From assembly GCA_902562275.1 (NCBI GenBank), contig CACESS010000001.1, positions 78,876 to 142,875 of the forward strand: a stretch of DNA of 64,000 nt. The letters run 5' to 3'. Under the pieces are notes generated by a model. It was not told where the DNA came from and did no database searches. It saw nothing but the letters and a program-made list of their open reading frames with translations. Position numbers and translations under genes: made by a program. Source of the DNA: an uncultured Alphaproteobacteria bacterium (GTDB lineage Bacteria; Pseudomonadota; Alphaproteobacteria; HIMB59; GCA-002718135). Numbering within the stretch: position 1 is the first letter of the stretch; each line of letters begins with the position of its first letter. This document shows, in pieces, positions 20,563 through 29,123 of the stretch.

Positions 20563-20979
20563 ATGTTAAACAAGAATATGGTTTCAGAAAATTTTGATAG
20601 TTTATTCAAGGCTGCAAAAAAAGTTAGAGAGCAAGCTCATGTGCCTTATTCAAATTTTAAAGTAGGAGCAGCTTTTCTAACAGAAGATAGTAAAATCATT
20701 ACTGGTTGTAATGTTGAAAATGCTGCCTATCCTCAATCCCAGTGTGCCGAAGCAACTGCAATTGGAAATATGATATCTAACGGAAACAAAAAAATTTTAG
20801 AAGTTGTGGTTATAGGTTCAGGTGAATTATTATGCTCACCTTGTGGTGGTTGTAGACAGAGGTTAAGAGAATTTGCTACTTTAGATACTAAGATTCATAT
20901 GTGTAACGAAAATGGTCATATGAAAACATCTACACTCGAAGAATTACTTCCAGATTCTTTTGGCCCAGAGAATCTTTAA
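20563..20979 (+). CDS. cdd: Cytidine deaminase
   Basis: 138 residues, homotetrameric-type CDA length. It deaminates cytidine and deoxycytidine to uridines. The zinc-site motifs are CAEATAI (Cys-Ala-Glu, residues ~62-64) and PCGGCRQ (CxxC), with substrate loops VPYSNFKVGAAF and GCNVENAAYP. It is the first gene of a tight nucleoside-catabolism operon; its stop overlaps the pnp ATG by 1 nt. A second in-frame Met (residue 6) is an alternative start. Confidence 0.95.
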   Translation: MLNKNMVSENFDSLFKAAKKVREQAHVPYSNFKVGAAFLTEDSKIITGCNVENAAYPQSQCAEATAIGNMISNGNKKILEVVVIGSGELLCSPCGGCRQRLREFATLDTKIHMCNENGHMKTSTLEELLPDSFGPENL

Positions 20980-21809
20980 TGCTACCTTCGGCCAAAAAAT
21001 TTTTAGAAATTACTGGTAATACTTCACCTGACATTGCTGTAATTTTAGGAAGCGGACTTACTAATTTTTTTGAAGAAAAAGATATTCAAGAATTAATTTC
21101 GTATGAACAATTATCTGATTTTCCACAGCCAACTGTCAAAGGTCACGCAGGTAAATTAGTTTTAGGAAAAATAAATACTTTAAATGTTGTTTGTATGTAT
21201 GGAAGATCACATATTTATGAGGGGCATAATCCTCAAAGTTTAGCTTCACCCATAAGAGTATTAAAGGACATTGGGTGCAAGTTATTAGTTGTTACAAATG
21301 CAGCAGGTAGTTTAGATGAATCTATGCCGGCTGGCAGTCTAATGGCAATTAAAGATCATATTAACTGGAGTGGTTTCAATCCACTTATTGGACCCAATGC
21401 TGAAGAGTATGGTCCTCGCTTTCATGATATGAGTGATGGGTATCACAAGTTTTATAGAGATCAGTTAATACAAGTCGCTAAAAAAATAGATCAAAAAATT
21501 TATGAAGGTATCTATTGTATGTACTCAGGACCAAATTTTGAAACCCCTGCTGAAATCAATGCCTTAAAAGTAATAGGCGGAAATGCAGTTGGAATGTCTA
21601 CAGTACCAGAAGTTTTAGTTGCTAATCATTGCGGACTTCCCGTTATTGGTATCAGCGTAATCACCAACTTAGCTGCTGGTATGAATAAAACAAAATTAAG
21701 TCATCAGGAAACTTTAGAGAATGCAAGTTTAGCAGAGAACAATGTTTTAAATTTAATTAAACAATTTATACAAGAAGTTCAATTCGATGATACCTCAAGA
21801 GATAATTAG
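20979..21809 (+). CDS. Purine-nucleoside phosphorylase
   Basis: 276 residues, trimeric-type PNP family (PunA/XapA/DeoD2-like). It splits purine nucleosides with phosphate to base and (deoxy)ribose 1-phosphate. Motifs: the phosphate loop ILGSGLTNF, HAGKLVLG, VVTNAAGSL, the purine-site YSGPNFETPAEI and VGMSTVPEVLVANHCGLPV. It overlaps deoA by 23 bp. Guanosine/inosine versus xanthosine preference cannot be read safely. Confidence 0.93.
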   Translation: MLPSAKKFLEITGNTSPDIAVILGSGLTNFFEEKDIQELISYEQLSDFPQPTVKGHAGKLVLGKINTLNVVCMYGRSHIYEGHNPQSLASPIRVLKDIGCKLLVVTNAAGSLDESMPAGSLMAIKDHINWSGFNPLIGPNAEEYGPRFHDMSDGYHKFYRDQLIQVAKKIDQKIYEGIYCMYSGPNFETPAEINALKVIGGNAVGMSTVPEVLVANHCGLPVIGISVITNLAAGMNKTKLSHQETLENASLAENNVLNLIKQFIQEVQFDDTSRDN

Positions 21810-23097
21810 AAAAAAAAGAGATAACAAAGATCTATCAAAAGAAGATATCAACTTTTTTGTAGACGGTTTAACAAATGGATCTTTTTCAGATGCACAAATT
21901 GCAGCAATGAGCATGGCAATATTTTCAAATGGAATGACGCCTGAAGAAACTGTTTGTTTAACTGAGGCGATGACGAACTCAGGCGATACACTAAATTGGT
22001 CTGAGATTGTAGATTCTGAGTTGGTTTGTGATAAGCACTCAACTGGTGGTGTTGGAGACAAGACGAGCGTTATATTAGCGCCAATACTTGCAGCTTGTGG
22101 ACTGTATGTACCTATGATTTCAGGTAGAGGTCTGGGTCATACCGGAGGTACCCTTGATAAATTTGATTCAATACCTGGGTACAATACAAAGCCTGATTTA
22201 GAAACTTTTAAAAAAGTTGTAAAAGATGTTGGTTGTGCAATTATTGGTCAAACATCTAACTTAGCACCAGCTGATAAAAAATTATATTCTATAAGGGATA
22301 TTGTAGGTACAGTGGAATCTTTACCTTTAATCACATCATCTATTCTTTCAAAAAAAATTGCGAGCGGTCTTTCATCTTTAGTCCTTGATGTAAAAGTTGG
22401 TAATGGATCTTTTAATAGCACTATTGATATAGCAAGAGATTTATCCAACTCTTTAGTAAGAGTCGCCAAAGGAGCAGGTTTACATTGCGAAGCTATATTA
22501 ACGGATATGAATCAGGTCCTAGGTAAAAGTGCTGGTCATACACTAGAGATATTAGAATGCATAAAATATATTAAAAATGATTTTAAAGATCATCGATTAG
22601 AGAAGATCACTAATGAATTAATATCTTTGCTATTAGTAAACATTTATAAAATTTCAAAAGAAGAGGCTTATAATAAAATTAATACGGTTATTAATAATGG
22701 ACTAGCTGCAGAAAAATTTGAAATGATGGTTGCAGCTTTGGGTGGACCAAAAAACATTTTATCATCTTATGAAAAAGATTTAATAAATACTTCTGTTCGA
22801 AAAGATGTATTTTCTAGTGAACAAGGCTGGATAGAAAAAATTCATACCAGAGAATTAGGCCTTATACTTATTGAACTTGGAGGTGGAAGAAAACAGGTTA
22901 CCGATAAAATAGATTACGGAGTTGGATATGATAATGTACTCAATATTGGTGATGAAGTGAATTCCTCAACTCCTCTATTAAGTTTATACTCAAATAAAAA
23001 TATAAATGATAATTTAAAAAATAAAATAAAAGCCTGTTTCATTATTTCAGATAAAAAAACTCAAAAATTATCTGAAATATTTGAAACTATAAATTAA
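21787..23097 (+). CDS. deoA: Thymidine phosphorylase
   Basis: 436 residues, nucleoside phosphorylase family II. It converts thymidine/deoxyuridine to base and deoxyribose 1-phosphate. The phosphate-binding glycine loop KHSTGGVGDKTS and the signature SGRGLGHTGGTLDK are clear, as is KKIASGLSSLVLDVKVGNGSF. The C-terminal third is complete but somewhat short. It overlaps pnp (23 bp) and the methyltransferase gene (1 nt), so the four genes form one operon. Confidence 0.95.
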   Translation: MIPQEIIRKKRDNKDLSKEDINFFVDGLTNGSFSDAQIAAMSMAIFSNGMTPEETVCLTEAMTNSGDTLNWSEIVDSELVCDKHSTGGVGDKTSVILAPILAACGLYVPMISGRGLGHTGGTLDKFDSIPGYNTKPDLETFKKVVKDVGCAIIGQTSNLAPADKKLYSIRDIVGTVESLPLITSSILSKKIASGLSSLVLDVKVGNGSFNSTIDIARDLSNSLVRVAKGAGLHCEAILTDMNQVLGKSAGHTLEILECIKYIKNDFKDHRLEKITNELISLLLVNIYKISKEEAYNKINTVINNGLAAEKFEMMVAALGGPKNILSSYEKDLINTSVRKDVFSSEQGWIEKIHTRELGLILIELGGGRKQVTDKIDYGVGYDNVLNIGDEVNSSTPLLSLYSNKNINDNLKNKIKACFIISDKKTQKLSEIFETIN

Positions 23098-23753
23098 TGA
23101 GCACTCAAACTGAAATTAATGAAGCACTTGTGCGATACTTACAAAGCGTAGGTTACAGAGAAGATAAAATAATTACTAAATTAGAAAATGAAACTTTAAA
23201 ACTTGGTAGTGTTTCCCAAATGCAGATTGCAAAAGAACAAGGTCAGTTTTTAGAAATGATAACTAAAATTTCCAATTCTAAAAAATGTTTAGAAATTGGA
23301 AGATTTACAGGAATGAGCACTTTGTTTTTGGCTAGAGGTCTACCTGAATCAGGAAAAATTGTAACTGTTGATAACTCAGATGAATTTTTACCCTTAGCAA
23401 AAAAATATTGGGAATTAGATAATATAAGTTCAAAAATTGAATCGATTATTGGAGATGGTGTTGAGGTAATGCAAAGCATGATAGACCGTCAACAGAGTTA
23501 TGATTTAATTTTTATAGATGCTGATAAAAATAATTACCCAAATTATTACGAACTGTCGCTAAACCTATTAGTTTCTAATGGAATAATAATTATTGATAAT
23601 ATGCTTTGGCACGGTGATGTAGCAGATGAAACTAAACAAGACTCTCAAACAAAAACTATCCGTGATTTAAATTCAAAAATACAAAATGACACAAGAGTGG
23701 AATTCTCTCTTCTGCCATTATCTGATGGATTATCGTTTATAAGAAAAAAATAA
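23097..23753 (+). CDS. Class I O-methyltransferase (CCoAOMT-like)
   Basis: 218 residues. SAM-binding motif I is KCLEIGRFTGMSTLFLA, the acidic ribose-binding strand is IVTVDNS, and the divalent-metal site LIFIDADKNNYPNYYEL ... IIIIDNMLWHG is the caffeoyl-CoA / catechol O-methyltransferase pattern. Bacterial members methylate a variety of small hydroxyl acceptors, and the substrate is unknown here. It is the last gene of the cdd-pnp-deoA operon, which gives no clear hint about substrate. Confidence 0.88.
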   Translation: MSTQTEINEALVRYLQSVGYREDKIITKLENETLKLGSVSQMQIAKEQGQFLEMITKISNSKKCLEIGRFTGMSTLFLARGLPESGKIVTVDNSDEFLPLAKKYWELDNISSKIESIIGDGVEVMQSMIDRQQSYDLIFIDADKNNYPNYYELSLNLLVSNGIIIIDNMLWHGDVADETKQDSQTKTIRDLNSKIQNDTRVEFSLLPLSDGLSFIRKK

Positions 23754-23759
23754 TAAAGA

Positions 23760-23787
23760 CTTGAATTAAACACAATCATCCCCACAT
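23760..23787 (+). promoter_or_regulatory. sigma32 (RpoH)-type heat-shock promoter
   Basis: CTTGAA at 23760-23765 and CCCCACAT at 23780-23787 are separated by 14 nt. This matches the RpoH consensus (CTTGAAA, 11-16 nt, CCCCATnT). It lies 64 nt upstream of the Hsp20 start codon, where such a promoter is expected. Confidence 0.82.
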
Positions 23788-23850
23788 CATTAAAGTCTGT
23801 ATGCCATTGTGGGTGCGGACAAAATAAACTTGCTTAATAAAGGAGTTATT

Positions 23851-24288
23851 ATGACTAGAAACCTATCCGTTTGGAATTCTCTAAGACCATTTTCTGTTGG
23901 ATTTGACTCAATTTTTGATGAATTTGATAGAATGTTGGAGTCTACGGAACGATACAATACAAATTATCCACCTTACAATATTCATCGAGTTGATGAGCAT
24001 AACTATAAAATTGAAGTTGCTCTCGCTGGATATAGTAAAGAAGATATTGAGATTGAATTAAAAGAAAACAACCTAACTGTTAGAAATAAACCTAAAGAAA
24101 AAGTGGTTAATGAAAATGGTAATGGTGTAATCCATAAAGGAATCTCAACAAGACAGTTTGAAAGATCGTTCACAATTTCAGAAGATATCAAAGTCAAAGA
24201 TGCTGAATTGAAAAATGGACTTTTAGTGATTGATTTGGAGAGAATTATTCCAGAAGAAAAAAAAGCTAGACTAATTTCAATAAAGTAG
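23851..24288 (+). CDS. Small heat-shock protein, Hsp20/IbpA family
   Basis: 145 residues from the ATG at 23851, chosen because AAGGAG sits 6 nt before it and the family begins MTRNLSVW..LRPFSVGFD. A GTG at 23809 is in frame but would translate part of the leader. The alpha-crystallin domain has YNIHRVDEHNYKIEVALAGYSKEDIEIELKENNLTV and ends with GLLVIDLER; the C-terminal tail contains an I-x-I/V-like element (LISIK). It acts as an ATP-independent holdase for unfolded proteins in the cytoplasm, under the RpoH promoter just upstream. Confidence 0.95.
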   Translation: MTRNLSVWNSLRPFSVGFDSIFDEFDRMLESTERYNTNYPPYNIHRVDEHNYKIEVALAGYSKEDIEIELKENNLTVRNKPKEKVVNENGNGVIHKGISTRQFERSFTISEDIKVKDAELKNGLLVIDLERIIPEEKKARLISIK

Positions 24289-24297
24289 TTTTGGATA

Positions 24298-24324
24298 GGG
24301 GCCCAAAGTGGCCCCAACATTTTT
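24298..24324 (+). terminator. Intrinsic terminator of the Hsp20 gene
   Basis: GGGGCC (24298-24303) pairs with GGCCCC (24310-24315) around a 6-nt loop, followed by AACATTTTT. It lies 9 nt after the Hsp20 stop. Confidence 0.88.
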
Positions 24325-24445
24325 AACTTTAAATTTAGAATAAATCTAATTTTATGAATTTTAACAACACTGATATTAAAAAAAAATTCATATAGATCTA
24401 CATTCGTATTCTGATAATTTTTAATAAGATTCTTAATCATAGAAC

Positions 24446-24468
24446 GTGGAGATATTTATTATCTCCAC
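24446..24468 (+). promoter_or_regulatory. Hairpin in the leader of the iron-transport binding-protein gene
   Basis: GTGGAGATA (24446-24454) and TATCTCCAC (24460-24468) form a perfect 9-bp stem with a 5-nt loop, ending 16 nt before the ATG at 24485 and directly before an A-run plus AGAAGG. It could stabilise the mRNA 5' end or control access to the ribosome-binding site; no T-run follows, so it is not a terminator on this strand. Confidence 0.6.
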
Positions 24469-24484
24469 AAAAAAAGAAGGTTAT

Positions 24485-25498
24485 ATGAAAATTATTTTTA
24501 GATTACTATTCATACTAATTGTATCTACCATTTCACTAAACTTGTTTGCCAAAGAGGTTAATGTTTATTCTTATAGGCAGCCAATTTTAATAGATCCTTT
24601 CTTTGAGGAATTTACAAAATTGACTGGCATAAAGGTAAATGTTTTACATGCAAAAAAAGGATTGCTAGAAAGAGTTTTAGCTGAAGGTGAAGATACACCT
24701 GCTGACTTGGTATTAACAGTTGATATAGCAAGGTTAAATCAATTTGTTGAAAAGGATATTTTGCAATCAATTAACTCAGATATTTTGAATATGAATATTC
24801 CAAATCATTTAAGAGACAGTAATAATAAATGGTTTGCACTTTCAAAGAGAGCTAGAATTGTTGCAATATCAAAAGAAAGAGTATCTACAGACTCAATTAA
24901 AAGAATAGAAGATTTATCTAATCCAAAATGGAAAGGTAAAATTTGTACAAGACCTGGCAGCCATGACTACAATAGATCACTTTTAGCTTCAATAATTACT
25001 GCAAATGGAGAAGTTATTGCTGAAGAATGGGCTGCAGGGGTTGTTGCAAATTTAGCACGTAAACCTGAGGGTAATGATAGAGCTCAAGCAAAAGCAATTT
25101 ATGAAGGTGTCTGTGATATTGCTGTAATGAATACATATTATTTTGGAAAAATGAAATTTAATGAAAAGAATCCAGAACAAAAAGAATGGGCTAACTCAAT
25201 AGATTTAGTTTTTACTAACCAAGAAGACAGAGGTAATCACATAAATGTTGCTGGTGGAGGTGTAATTAAGTACTCTAAAAATAAAGACAACGCGATTGCA
25301 CTACTTGAATTTTTGACTCAACCAAAAGCCCAAGTCCTCTACAGTTCTATAAACTATGAATATCCGGTTAATCCAGATATGCAATTAACTGATGAGTTAA
25401 AATCATGGGGTGAATTTAAAGAAGATAAACTGCCTGTTGAAAAACTAGCAGAACTTGCTCCCATAGCTCAGAAAATCATTGATAGAGTAGGCTGGTAA
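24485..25498 (+). CDS. fbpA: Ferric iron ABC transporter, substrate-binding protein
   Basis: 337 residues from the ATG at 24485, preceded by AGAAGG; the in-frame GTG at 24446 lies in the leader hairpin and is rejected. The signal peptide is clear (cleavage near LNLFA). The mature start KEVNVYSYRQPILIDPFFEEFTKLTGIKV is typical of FbpA/FutA-like periplasmic iron binders. The paired tyrosines NTYYFGKM (residues ~214-221) match the iron-coordinating Tyr pair of the family. The fbpB permease gene follows 17 bp later. Confidence 0.92.
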   Translation: MKIIFRLLFILIVSTISLNLFAKEVNVYSYRQPILIDPFFEEFTKLTGIKVNVLHAKKGLLERVLAEGEDTPADLVLTVDIARLNQFVEKDILQSINSDILNMNIPNHLRDSNNKWFALSKRARIVAISKERVSTDSIKRIEDLSNPKWKGKICTRPGSHDYNRSLLASIITANGEVIAEEWAAGVVANLARKPEGNDRAQAKAIYEGVCDIAVMNTYYFGKMKFNEKNPEQKEWANSIDLVFTNQEDRGNHINVAGGGVIKYSKNKDNAIALLEFLTQPKAQVLYSSINYEYPVNPDMQLTDELKSWGEFKEDKLPVEKLAELAPIAQKIIDRVGW

Positions 25499-25515
25499 AT
25501 TATAGGTTAACTGTT

Positions 25516-27111
25516 TTGATAAATTTTAATTTATGGTCTAATTCTGTGGCGATAATTTCTTTAGTAATTATCGCTCCTATTTTTTCAATATTTTATTACG
25601 CGATCTTAGGTGATACATCACTATGGCCACATCTATTTTCTACTGTTTTGCCCAGATATCTGACCAATACAATAATTCTAATGTTTGGTGTTGGAGGATT
25701 AAGTTTAGTCTTTGGTTTAACCACTGCTTGGATAGTGACAAGATATAATTTTTTTGGGAAAAAATTTTTTGAATGGATGTTATTATTACCAGCTGCTGTC
25801 CCAGCTTATATTATTGCCTATACTTATACCGACTTTTTTGAATATGCTGGTCCTCTTCAATCATTGCTAAGAGACATATTTGGTTGGACGAGCTCAAAAG
25901 ATTACTGGTTTCCAAATGTGCGATCAATGGGAGGTGCAATTTTGGTAATGTCTTCTGTATTGTATCCATACGTATATTTAATGACTAGAGCATCATTTAT
26001 AACGACACCTATATCTTTTTTTCAAACTAGTTCTATTTACGGAAGGAATTCCTTCTTCAATGTTGCTATTCCATTTGGTCGTCCAGGTATAATTGCTGGC
26101 TTGGCCTTAGTACTAATGGAAACAATTTCTGATTTTGGGACAGTTGATTATTTTGCAATTGAAACATTAACCTTAGGCGTATTTAATGTTTGGTTAGGAA
26201 TGAATAGTCTATCTGGCGCATCACAGATTTCTAGTATTTTATTTATGATTGTTATAGTACTTTTAACTTTAGAGTATTTGGGTAGGCGTAGCAGAAAATT
26301 TCATGAAAAATATAGTGGTGCATCTTATACACCAACCCAAACAGTTTCTGGTGTTAAAAATTCTTTATTGTTTTTAATTTGTCTAATACCTTTAAGTCTT
26401 GGTTTTATAATACCTGTTTCAATTTTATTGAATTTTGTAATTAAAGGTTATTCTATAATAAATTTTTTAGAAATTTTTCAAATAACACTATCAAGTATAT
26501 CTTTAGCATTTATTTCTTCATCATTCATTATGTTGCTATCCTTATTAATGATTATAGTTGGAGCATATAAATCAAATAATTTCCAAAAAATTTTAATATT
26601 TTTTGCTTCTTCTGGTTATGCTTTTCCAGGAACAATTCTTGCTGTTGGAATAGTTGTATTTGTTGGGTGGCTTAATGATTTAATTTATTTTCGTATGAGT
26701 TATGCTGTTGGCGGATTTATAATTTTATTATTTGCGTATAGTATAAGATTTTTAGCTGTTGGTAATGGAGCAATTACATCAGGTATTTCAAGAATTCATC
26801 CAAACTTATTAGATGCATCAAGAACAATGGGTGTTAGCTTTTTCAAAAGTATAAGAAAAATTATATTACCCTTGCTGTATACAAATTTACTAGTTGGAGG
26901 AATATTAGTTTTTGTAGACATCTTAAAAGAACTTCCAATAACACTTTTATTAAGACCATTTAATTTTGAGACACTAGCAACCTATGTTTATCAATATGCC
27001 TCTGATGAAATGTTGGAGGAGTCAGCATTTGCAGCCCTAATTATCGTTATTGCTGGATTAGGACCGGTAATTTTTCTTAACAGAACAATTACTAAATCAA
27101 TAAAAAACTAA
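25516..27111 (+). CDS. fbpB: Ferric iron ABC transporter, permease
   Basis: 531 residues from a TTG start. This is the fused double-permease form (two BPD_transp_1 halves, about twelve membrane segments) of FbpB/SfuB-like systems. The coupling loops are visible in each half: SSIYGRNSFFNVAIPFGRPGI and LDASRTMGVSFFKSIRKIILPLL. It moves Fe(III) across the inner membrane. It is co-transcribed with fbpA. The ATPase gene is on the opposite strand and converges on it with only 3 bp between stops. Confidence 0.92.
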   Translation: MINFNLWSNSVAIISLVIIAPIFSIFYYAILGDTSLWPHLFSTVLPRYLTNTIILMFGVGGLSLVFGLTTAWIVTRYNFFGKKFFEWMLLLPAAVPAYIIAYTYTDFFEYAGPLQSLLRDIFGWTSSKDYWFPNVRSMGGAILVMSSVLYPYVYLMTRASFITTPISFFQTSSIYGRNSFFNVAIPFGRPGIIAGLALVLMETISDFGTVDYFAIETLTLGVFNVWLGMNSLSGASQISSILFMIVIVLLTLEYLGRRSRKFHEKYSGASYTPTQTVSGVKNSLLFLICLIPLSLGFIIPVSILLNFVIKGYSIINFLEIFQITLSSISLAFISSSFIMLLSLLMIIVGAYKSNNFQKILIFFASSGYAFPGTILAVGIVVFVGWLNDLIYFRMSYAVGGFIILLFAYSIRFLAVGNGAITSGISRIHPNLLDASRTMGVSFFKSIRKIILPLLYTNLLVGGILVFVDILKELPITLLLRPFNFETLATYVYQYASDEMLEESAFAALIIVIAGLGPVIFLNRTITKSIKN

Positions 27112-27114
27112 AAC

Positions 27115-28161
27115 TTAATTCTTAAATATATAAGCCTGATCATTATCAATTTCTATCTCGACTGCAGACGATTGTTTTGGATTAAAGTCAGCAGGCATGT
27201 GGCTATGAACATGAACAACTTCATTATTATTATCTAACACAGATAAATGGATAAAACTAAATGACCCCATTAATTTTGATGCCATAACGGTTCCCTTAAT
27301 TCCATTAACTGGTGTTGGTTGTTTGTTGAGTTTTATACCTTGAGGTCTTATGTGTACCACAACTTTTTCACCTTCTAAATTTCCAGGTGTTTTAATTTTC
27401 CCAACCGGTGTGTAAATGTGAGATTCTTTAACGACACCTTCAAATTTATTTGTTTCACCAAAAAAACCTGTAACATATGAATTTTTTGGATTGTTATAGA
27501 GATCATTTGGAGTTCCTGACTGTACAATCGAACCTGATTTATCAAAAATATTTATATGATTTGAGATAAACATTGCTTCGAAAGGATCATGAGTGACTAT
27601 AATTACAGACACATTTGATTTTTGTAAAAGATGCAGCGTATCATCTCTCACCTCTTCTCGAAGGCTTAAATCCAAACTTGAAAAAGGCTCATCTAATAAT
27701 AGTAAATCAGGTTGTGAAATTATAGATCGTGCAAGAGCAACTCTCTGTTGTTCCCCACCACTTAATTCGTGTGGGTATTTATCTAGTGAATTTGGTAATT
27801 TTATTAATTCAATAATTTCATCAACATTATTAGTTGAATTTTTAGCATTAGTTGGAAATCTCAAATTTTCTTTTACTGTCAAATGCGGGAATAAAGCGTA
27901 ATCTTGAAATAAAAAACCAATTTTTCTTTTTTCTGTAGGTAAGTGTTTTGCTGTACTACTTACTTCTTCACCATTAATAATAATTTTACCTGACTGTACT
28001 TTTTCAAGACCTGCTATAAGCTTTAATAAAGTAGTTTTTCCACTACCTGACGGTCCCAAAATACAGGAGATACTATCTTTATTGAGATTAAAATTAATAT
28101 TATTTAAAATTTTTTTATTATTAATAGAGTGAGTAAGATCTTTAACTTCAACAGCAATCAT
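27115..28161 (-). CDS. fbpC: Ferric iron ABC transporter, ATP-binding protein
   Basis: 348 residues. The ABC domain has Walker A GPSGSGKTT (residues ~36-44), Q-loop LFQDYALFPH, signature LSGGEQQRVALAR, Walker B LLLLDEPFSSLD and switch His in VTHDPFEA. A C-terminal TOBE-type region (VHIRPQGIKLNKQP) follows, as in FbpC. It lies on the minus strand, convergent with fbpAB, so the transporter is expressed from two units. FbpC identity rests on this location plus family resemblance. Confidence 0.9.
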   Translation of the reverse strand: MIAVEVKDLTHSINNKKILNNINFNLNKDSISCILGPSGSGKTTLLKLIAGLEKVQSGKIIINGEEVSSTAKHLPTEKRKIGFLFQDYALFPHLTVKENLRFPTNAKNSTNNVDEIIELIKLPNSLDKYPHELSGGEQQRVALARSIISQPDLLLLDEPFSSLDLSLREEVRDDTLHLLQKSNVSVIIVTHDPFEAMFISNHINIFDKSGSIVQSGTPNDLYNNPKNSYVTGFFGETNKFEGVVKESHIYTPVGKIKTPGNLEGEKVVVHIRPQGIKLNKQPTPVNGIKGTVMASKLMGSFSFIHLSVLDNNNEVVHVHSHMPADFNPKQSSAVEIEIDNDQAYIFKN

Positions 28162-28182
28162 AAAATACCTATTACACTAAAA

Positions 28183-29094
28183 TTAAACTTGAGGAAATTT
28201 ATCTAAAATTTCATTTTCCCATTCAAGAAACTTTTTAGATCTATTATCAGGACTTGGATGTGATCCCATAAATTCAGGCACTCTCCCTTCTTGACCTGCC
28301 ATCATTCTTTGCCATAGTTTAGCAGGCTCCTTAATATTAAATCCTGCAAGATTCATAAATCCCATGCCTAAATAATCAGCTTCACTTTCCATTTTTCTAC
28401 TAAATGGAAGAAAAATACCATACTTGACAACTGAGTTGTAAACATTGCCTCCTACATTACCTACTCTAAAAGATTTATTAAGAAGTTCTGCGTATCTACT
28501 TCGCGATATTCCAATCGTTGCCATCTGCATCATAGATGCTTGAGTTAATTTCTCTACGGTGTGTCTAGCAAATGCATGTGCAATTTCATGTCCCATGACT
28601 GCTGCAATCCCGTCATCATTTTTACAAACAGGAAGTATACCAGTATAGAAAGCAATTTTACCACCAGGCATACACCATGCATTTTTTGTATCAGATTCAA
28701 TTAGAGCAAATTGCCAGTTAAAATTTTCTACAGGATTTTTTTCACGCTTATTATTATAAAATGTATCTAAAGAGGTATAAATTTCTTTTCCAATTTCTTC
28801 AATTTTTTTAGATTCATCTGTATTATCTAAAAGAATTTTATCTTCTTTAGCTTTTGATAAAAATCTTGAATATGTTTTATCAACTTCTTGATTAAGAGCT
28901 CTTTCATTAGGATAAATCTTTGGAAGACCTGCTACACCACCACCCATTAAAATTATAGGTAGATTGCTATCATATAAGTTTAACTGACTTCGATTTGTTA
29001 ATGGTACTTGTGTACAAGAAGGTAAAATGATCGAACCACATAAAGAGCAACTTGCGCCAAAAACAAAGCTTCTTCTGTTTATTCTTGCTTCCAT
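28183..29094 (-). CDS. M48-family metallopeptidase, predicted lipoprotein
   Basis: 303 residues. The zinc-protease motif HEIAH lies in AVMGHEIAHAFARHTVEK (residues ~168-185), and the third ligand is the Glu of ESEADYLGM. This is the YcaL/LoiP-like periplasmic branch rather than the membrane-embedded HtpX type. The N-terminus has RRSFVFGASC, a hydrophobic run and IILPSC, suggesting export (Tat-like RR) and lipidation at a Cys. It probably acts in envelope protein quality control. It starts 29 bp from the divergent adenosine deaminase gene. Confidence 0.87.
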   Translation of the reverse strand: MEARINRRSFVFGASCSLCGSIILPSCTQVPLTNRSQLNLYDSNLPIILMGGGVAGLPKIYPNERALNQEVDKTYSRFLSKAKEDKILLDNTDESKKIEEIGKEIYTSLDTFYNNKREKNPVENFNWQFALIESDTKNAWCMPGGKIAFYTGILPVCKNDDGIAAVMGHEIAHAFARHTVEKLTQASMMQMATIGISRSRYAELLNKSFRVGNVGGNVYNSVVKYGIFLPFSRKMESEADYLGMGFMNLAGFNIKEPAKLWQRMMAGQEGRVPEFMGSHPSPDNRSKKFLEWENEILDKFPQV

Positions 29095-29123
29095 ATTTTT
29101 ATTATATAGGTAATTTTATTTAT

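Noticed and set aside
23809..23850. GTG start for the Hsp20 gene
   Set aside because: The ATG at 23851 has AAGGAG at ideal spacing and gives the family N-terminus; the upstream part is leader.
24400..24442. Fur/Irr-like palindrome upstream of fbpA
   Set aside because: TGATAAT and TTAATCAT are present but the match to a 19-bp iron box is poor and AT-rich sequence gives such matches by chance.
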